From Lichina pygmaea (Eukaryota > Ascomycota > Lichinomycetes > Lichinales > Lichinaceae), in contig OY730172.1 in assembly GCA_963422465.1 (NCBI GenBank), positions 2,666,001 through 2,730,000 on the forward strand: DNA of 64,000 nucleotides. Direction: 5' to 3'. Positions 58,600-64,000 of this stretch are shown piece after piece. The notes beneath the pieces were generated by a model, which ran no database searches, was not told the origin of the DNA, and saw only the letters and a list, made by a program, of their open reading frames with translations. Numbering within the stretch: position 1 is the stretch's first letter; each line of letters starts with the position of its first letter. The position numbers and the translations under genes were made by a program.

Positions 58600-60734
58600 C
58601 TTGAGAGCGGATATCCTGAGCGAGGCTAGACGAGATGCACGAGCTTGGTTCGGAGCAAAGGGTTGGACGGATAGGGTCTTCGAGGTAAAGATATGGACAG
58701 ACTATGACAAATGCCAACGAGCGACTGGGTGGGAGAAGACCAATAGGGAAGGAGTGAATGGGCAAACGAACGGATGAATTTCAAAGTGCAGTTGGTTTGC
58801 AAAAAAACGGCTGATTACCGAAGCGGCCTCTATATGGCGATTTCCTAATTCGGCAACCAGTCTGTTTCGGGTTTAGTCAGGAACGGGTTTGGGTCGTCGC
58901 ACTGCTGTACGGAGTACGTAACGGACGAGTACTAAGGTACGAGCTACTGTATCACGTGCTTGAGAGCCATGTCGACCGAGGCAGATCACTCACGTGACAG
59001 CTCCCCACATCGCCACGTGGCACCTCAGCTTCTGCTGAGATCGATCCCTTCTTCGATTGCGCTATCCATGTTCATTCTCACGACATGAACAGGAGCCATG
59101 TAGCAGACTTCGGCGTCTATGCATGCCCTGTCACGTGCTGCTCTGTCTGTTCACCGTCGAGAGCCTTCATCTGTCAGGATGCTCGAAAGTTCTCAGCTTG
59201 ACCACCTACAACACTGGCAATACATACGTACTACACTTTAGTACCGCTGTCTCGGAGGTTGAATGGCACCAGCCACCGTCGAATTCCTCTCGTCAGCACT
59301 CCCCCTAGTTTGTTGACCGTAGCTCTGGAGCTACAGTACACTGCATCCTATCACCAATGGTGTCCACTGGATCAAACAAACGTCCCCATGACTGGCCGTG
59401 AGCGAGTCCCTCTGCTGACGAGAGGCTATGCCTCATTTGACCGACTCTCCGGAACAGACAAAAGGTCTCTGCAGAGTCTATACAGCTGCGGGGAGACCAT
59501 GCTATGGTACCCCACATTAAACGCTCCTTAGCGTGGATCAGGCAGCCCACGAGCAGGACTGCGTCATCATTATGCCTCAAGGCGGGGTGCCTAGACCAGC
59601 AGCGTCCTCCCCTCTCGAAGCTGGCGTCAGCACTTAAACGCCTGCAGAGCCGCTGGTGATCTTCGGCTTTAAGCTTGACCTTCTCGACCAAGAAGCTCGA
59701 ATACGAGGACTCGCCAAGGCCACTCTGCTGCCATCCGAGCAGCCCACGTATCCGTAACGCTCCCGAGGTCTTTCGTCTGTTTCTTGCCTTACCTTTTGTT
59801 TTGACTCGGTGCCACGAGAAGCGTATTTAGTTCCTTACGTTTCACGTGAAACAAAACCATGTGGAGTTCGTGTCGTCACGAAGTCTTTGTTTCTGGCCGT
59901 CGTGAAGATAGTGAAGGCCAATCGATGGCAGATGCTGGGCTCGCCATCATCATTCTGTGTAGCTTGTTGGATCCAGCCGTCGTCTCCATGTCCCGGCTGC
60001 AGAAGAGCGGCTCCTCTTCCCAGATCAGCTCGACTAATCCAGTGGCCGATCTCGGCCTTTGCTGCATGGTGGACCCAAGGACAAACCCCGTATCACAGGC
60101 AAAACCCCGCAGCTCCCCGACCACGGCATGCCCTGGGCTCAACCCTGGCGGCGTGAAGGACCCAGCGTCTCGAGATGGTCCAACCTCAAGCGCGCCTTAC
60201 GGGCGACTGCAAGGACTCCGAGACCGGTAAGCAATGCTGTTTTACTCGTGTGCCCCTGCCTCGGTGTCCATGATTGCGCTACCGATCGACGTCACCAGAT
60301 CCCCTCAAAACACGACCTAATCATTTCTCGGCTATCTTAGATTGGGGCTTCTGGAAACGGCCAACGACTGGGTTCGTGTTTGCCAACGGCTGGGATCAAG
60401 CCGCCTCACGACCGAGAAACTATGGAAGCGGCTACGGCAGAGGCGCTCTAGCAGGGTTACCCGCGGGATGTCCGGCCGAGCGTATTGCTCCCGTTGTGAC
60501 GACCTATAAAGCTCTTGTCGGCCCCCGGCGAAGGTGTGCAGTGTCCCTGGCTCGATCACAGGCAGACTTGTTCGACCCTTCGGCGCTGTCGAGTCTACGG
60601 ATACATCGGCTCCCCGGCTTCTGTGGCGGCAACGAGTCAGCTGTCGAGGCATTCGAGTCGACCCCCAGCGCATCGCTACCGATTGCAGCCTCTCGCTCTC
60701 AAGTGCTGAGCGGGGAAGGCAGAGACTCGACAAG
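58600..60734. other. Gene-poor region with CACGTG boxes
   Basis: About 2.1 kb without a supported gene. CACGTG occurs at 58953-58958, 58991-58996, 59014-59019, 59132-59137 and 59843-59848. ORFs up to about 190 codons overlap on both strands without recognisable motifs. Confidence 0.5.
58953..59137. promoter_or_regulatory. Cluster of four CACGTG boxes
   Basis: CACGTG at 58953, 58991, 59014 (inside the palindrome GCCACGTGGC) and 59132, all within 185 bp and 350-540 nt upstream of the CFEM-like gene start. A further box at 59843 lies in the 14-bp palindrome GTTTCACGTGAAAC. Confidence 0.5.
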
Positions 60735-61536
60735 ATGCGATTGACACAGGTCTTGCCGGTGGTCCTGGCCTCCGCCACCGCCGTCATCGGTGCTCCTGCA
60801 GACAAGCGCGGGTTAACCAAGCGAGACCCAGGGTGCCCGCGAAGAGGTGCGGCCTGGAGTGCCTGTTTAGCGATGCAGGCGCTCGGCCTAAAAATCGGTG
60901 GTGTACGGATGATCATCAGAGTCCTTTTTTTCTGGGGTTTTCCCTCACATAGCTAACCTAACCGGACCGTGTTATCAGCTTCCAGTCAAATTCAACGAGT
61001 GCGGTTCATTCTACGATGCGTTTCAATCGTGCGACCCAAAGGGGGCTGCAGCTCCACCGGTCATCAACCTTCAACCCGGCACAACGATTGAGGTGGTACA
61101 AACAGGCGAAAACGGCGAGACGAAGGTGTTGAAGAATGGCGAGCCAATCGAACCAGATCCTGAAAGATCAAACACAAGGCCAGGCGAGTCATGGAGGGTG
61201 CCGAGATTGGAACCTGGCGAGGAACCCTCGTCACTGGAATCCGACGACGACGACGACGACCGCTCAATACTGAACAACCAGTACCAAGAACTCACGCAAG
61301 AGAAAAAGGGAGGGAGCAAGGGTGACTTCTGGGGTGGCCTGGGGGCTGCGCTGGACCAACTCGCGGAGCGACAGAGGCTAGCGGATGCCTCGGCGTCGTA
61401 TAGGGACACCGCTGCTGCCGACTACTACAACACCGGCAGCTCGTACAGGTACGGTGACTACCGCTCCGCAAGCGGCACTTCCGGGCCTTCCAACACCCGA
61501 GCGCTGGAGTTCAAGCCTATCACCAAGTCGAGCTAG
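60735..61536 (+). CDS. Predicted secreted protein with a twin CX9C motif, Kex2-type sites
   Basis: Not recognised as a named family. Exons: 60735-60902 and 60979-61536, giving 241 residues; the intron is 76 nt with donor GTACGG, branch CTAAC and acceptor ATCAG. MRLTQVLPVVLASATAVIGA is a signal peptide, followed by two dibasic sites, DKR at 25 and TKR at 30. Cysteines fall at 34, 44, 64 and 74: two C-x9-C pairs separated by 19 residues, the arrangement of CHCH (coiled-coil-helix) proteins. The rest is Cys-free and acidic, with six Asp in a row, then a Tyr/Ser/Gly-rich end (DYYNTGSSYRYGDYRSA). Twin CX9C proteins normally sit in the mitochondrial intermembrane space and lack a signal peptide, so the combination is unusual. 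Confidence 0.78.
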
Positions 61537-63025
61537 ACCGGGACAGGCTGTCATGCCGAAGCAACGGACAATTGCGAAGGGCGTGGGAGAGAATAGCCGG
61601 ACAGCAGCATTCCATCTCCTTCCGCAGCCATGGCGTACGCAGGAGAGAGAGAAGACGTGAGCCGCGGTGTGGTGGAACCGGCAGTGCGACGTCAAACTCG
61701 AATGTCCTCCTCAACATCCTCTACATTCCCGATCCCCGTGCAGAACACCCATGTGATATGAATATCCTCTCTCCCTCCCTCCTTCCTCCTTCTCCCTCTC
61801 ACCACCTCTCTATGTACAGTACACCCTGATAAAAACAAGTCCATCTCCGGGGTCAACCCCCACCCCCTTCTTCTCCTTTCCTCACTTCTTCCCCCATTTC
61901 TCCCGTTTCCCTCTCCCTCTTCGTGCATCTTTCCCTGCGGACTAATTCAGCTTTCTTCTTTTTTTTTTTTTAAAAAAAAGAAAAGTTCTGTATTGGATCA
62001 ACTTCACACTGGCTTGCCGTCTCCGATATTCATCTACGTTCCCCCTTGGCCTCACTGTATTGTTTTCATTGTTTCCATTGTCTTCATTGTCACTGTCGTT
62101 GTCATTGTATATCTCGCGCGTCTGCACGTCTCTTTTGATAGGCGGGGAGGGGGGAGGGGGCGGAGGGAGCAGAGTAATAGGGGGTTCTGTGCACTGTAGC
62201 GTTCTCTACATGACCTTCTACGATACGAGAGCGGTACATTTACGTGTACGTGTACTCGTACGGTACAGGCATGCTATGGAGGTATACTGTCCGCGGAAGA
62301 TGTCACTGCTCTACGTTTCCATATACTTCTCCTCCTGCTGTGTACTGTACTATCCTGTACGGTACTCTATACTTGCCCTGTTCTGTCCTGTCCTGTCCTG
62401 TCCTGTCCAGCCCTGCACTGTGTTGTGCTGTACCGTACTCTCTACGTACTCTGTACTTGTCCTGTCCAGTCCTGTACGGTCCTGTTCTATCCTGTTCTGT
62501 ACAGTTCTGTCCTGTATAGTCCTGTTCAGTTCTGTCCTGTGGTTGTACAGTGCTGTTACGCACATACTCTATCGTGCTCCACTATCCTGTCCTGATAGCA
62601 CTGTATTGTACCCTACGACATTCCTCGTTCAGTGTGTCTTTGAAGAGGCACCAGCACCAGACGGATACCACTGCTCGGAGGGAAACCACGAACGTCTACG
62701 GGTAGCGCTGCTTGGGCGGCACGGGAGGGCGTGGACAGCCTGGAGGGGCGCTTGCAGGGTGGTCAACGTATATGAACGAGGCACGTCCATGAATGAGGCA
62801 TGTCCGTGAGTAAGCGACGTCCATGGGTAAGCCACGTACGGTACATAGCATTACGAGTAGTACCTACTAGGCAGCCAAGGTAGCAGATGGGATTGGTAGA
62901 GTATATGACGTGCCATGTGCGTGGCAACAAGCTGAGCTAGATAAGTACAGAGGTATTGAACGTGCCTGGCGCTCTAAAGTACTGTACGTACACCACAGGG
63001 GTTGGCGAGGGGGTGTCGGGCGTCA
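61537..63025. other. Intergenic gap between convergent genes
   Basis: CT-rich on the sense strand of the left gene from 61750 to 61935, then a T12/A8 run at 61960-61979, GGGGAGG runs near 62142-62160, and CCTGT/TCCTG pentamers at 62334-62545. No gene recognised. Confidence 0.6.
62334..62545 (+). repeat. Degenerate CCTGT pentamer repeat
   Basis: Perfect TCCTG units at 62386-62407 pass into interspersed CCTGT, CCTGTAC and CTGTTC units up to about 62545. Apparent ORFs in this stretch are repeat artefacts. Confidence 0.8.
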
Positions 63026-64000
63026 TCATCCTCCCGTTGCTTCGCGATAGAAGGAGATGCTTCGGTTGGCGCCGGCCACGACGAAGCGTTCGCTCGTTCG
63101 ATATCGACTGGTAGATGGCGCTGCCGCCGCCGCCGCCGCCGAGGTTGATGATGATGATGACGATATCGATGTTGTGGACGTCGATGTCGCTGCTGGAAGG
63201 GCGGAGCCAGGGGCTGGAGGAAGCCACTTGACGCTCCAAATCGGCTTGTCCGTCGTCGCCTCCGAGTGGGTGGCGACGCATTCGCGCCGTTCGGTAGACC
63301 AGACTTTGAGTTTCCCGTCAAAGGATCTGGCTCAGAGGGTCAAGACCGGTGGCTTTGCGTCGGGGAGTGGACGAGCCGAGGACCGTAGATTGCGTGATTG
63401 AAAGTGGTGGGATGGATGCAGCAGAGAACTCACCCGCTGAGCAGATGCTCCCCCGTGTAGTTCCAGTCCACGGACATGATCCACGCCGCATGACCTGTCA
63501 GGTTCACGACCTGTTCCCCGGAACGCACGTCGTAGAGCGCAATGACGGTGGCGTCACCCGCCGCGGCCAGAAGCTTGCTGGCGGGCGAAAAGGCCACGGT
63601 GCGGGCGGGTTTGATGAGACCTGAAGCTGTGTAAGGTGATGCTTCTTCGCTGACCATGGGAGTGGAATGGAGCACGAGGATGTGACCGGCAGGCAGTGCG
63701 GAGGAGCAACGTCGAGGACGTGGATTCTAGGAAACAGAGCCTTTTGATGTAGCAAGGGAGATTCAAAGTAGCACGATGGGTGCTCACCGAGCAGCGAATG
63801 CAACAACCTCCCAGAGTCGTTGTTGAAGATGTAGACCCCGCCGTTCTCGTGGCCGGAAGCCGTGAATCTTCCATCAGCGGACTGTCGTAGAGCAGAAGAG
63901 GACAGACATCAGCACATCTCGTCCTACGCCACACTCCAACCCAGCCCTCCCCGGGTCCATATCTCATAGGATTCAAAGAACCGACCAGATCGATGCACAT
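63026..64000 (-). CDS. SKI8: SKI8/REC14 WD40 protein, 5' end outside window
   Basis: WD40 subunit of the Ski complex, which feeds mRNA to the cytoplasmic exosome; the same protein acts in meiotic recombination in several fungi. Exons seen: >64000-63986, 63881-63788, 63620-63434, 63326-63026. Introns are 104, 167 and 107 nt, GT-AG, and the three full exons close in frame. Motifs: SADGRFTASGHENGGVYIFN, KPARTVAFSPASKLLAAAGD, ALYDVRSGEQVVNLTGH, LLSGSFDGKLKVWS, ERRECVATHSEATTDKPIWS, SVKWLPPAPG, ERFVVAGANRSISFYREATG. A Ser/Thr then Ala run before the last blade is encoded by trinucleotide repeats. The N-terminal blades are off the window. Confidence 0.92.

Noticed and set aside
62060-62809. 249-codon ORF rich in Cys, Ser and Tyr
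   Set aside because: Most of it is a translation of the CCTGT pentamer repeat and CT-rich DNA; not a credible protein.

Overview
The window is nuclear DNA of a filamentous ascomycete (Pezizomycotina), judged from protein wording rather than any search. Genes carry many short GT-AG introns (mostly 46-65 nt, with CTAAC/CTGAC branch sites). The IGO1, RAD52, KEX1, COX8 and ICE2 products read like Pezizomycotina orthologues. Housekeeping genes are GC-rich and separated by long low-complexity gaps. Nothing here is bacterial or viral.

Layout, left to right: ELP1 (minus, 3' end off the window) and COX8 (minus); MTR4 and RAD52 (plus); a large unrecognised multi-exon gene (minus, 12.6-15.1 kb); a mitochondrial aconitase (plus); RAE1 (minus). 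Next comes a nested transposon block at 23.9-27.2 kb, where a young AT-rich LINE with a 12-bp target-site duplication sits inside an older GC-rich LINE relic. Then follow an AVT-type amino acid transporter and a GPI-anchored aspartic protease (both minus), a GTAC-rich island, an unrecognised ORF (36.0 kb), the mRNA 3'-processing factor CFIm25 (39.2 kb), and the divergent pair LTO1/MES1. A second piece of the old LINE family lies at 44.5 kb. The right third holds ICE2, MYG1, IGO1, KEX1, an intron-containing tRNA-Glu(CTC), a CFEM-like GPI protein, a secreted-looking protein with a twin CX9C motif, and the 3' part of SKI8.

There is no obvious metabolic cluster; the genes are mostly core cell functions. 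Two themes recur. One is RNA and translation: ELP1, MTR4, RAE1, CFIm25, LTO1, MES1, MYG1, SKI8 and tRNA-Glu. MTR4 (nuclear exosome) and SKI8 (cytoplasmic exosome) serve parallel RNA-decay systems. The other is the secretory or cell-surface route: aspartic protease, KEX1, CFEM-like protein, twin-CX9C protein and ICE2.

I assembled exons by hand from GT-AG sites, reading frame and remembered family sequence. Most multi-exon models close exactly in frame. Exceptions are the 5' end of the aconitase, the 5' end of the 12.6-15.1 kb gene and the last exon of the transporter. The most interesting details are a coding exon made only of the ATG in COX8, a GC-AG intron in CFIm25, micro-exons of 12-17 nt in the transporter, the twin CX9C protein, and pyrimidine-rich tracts that follow the sense strand downstream of many stop codons.
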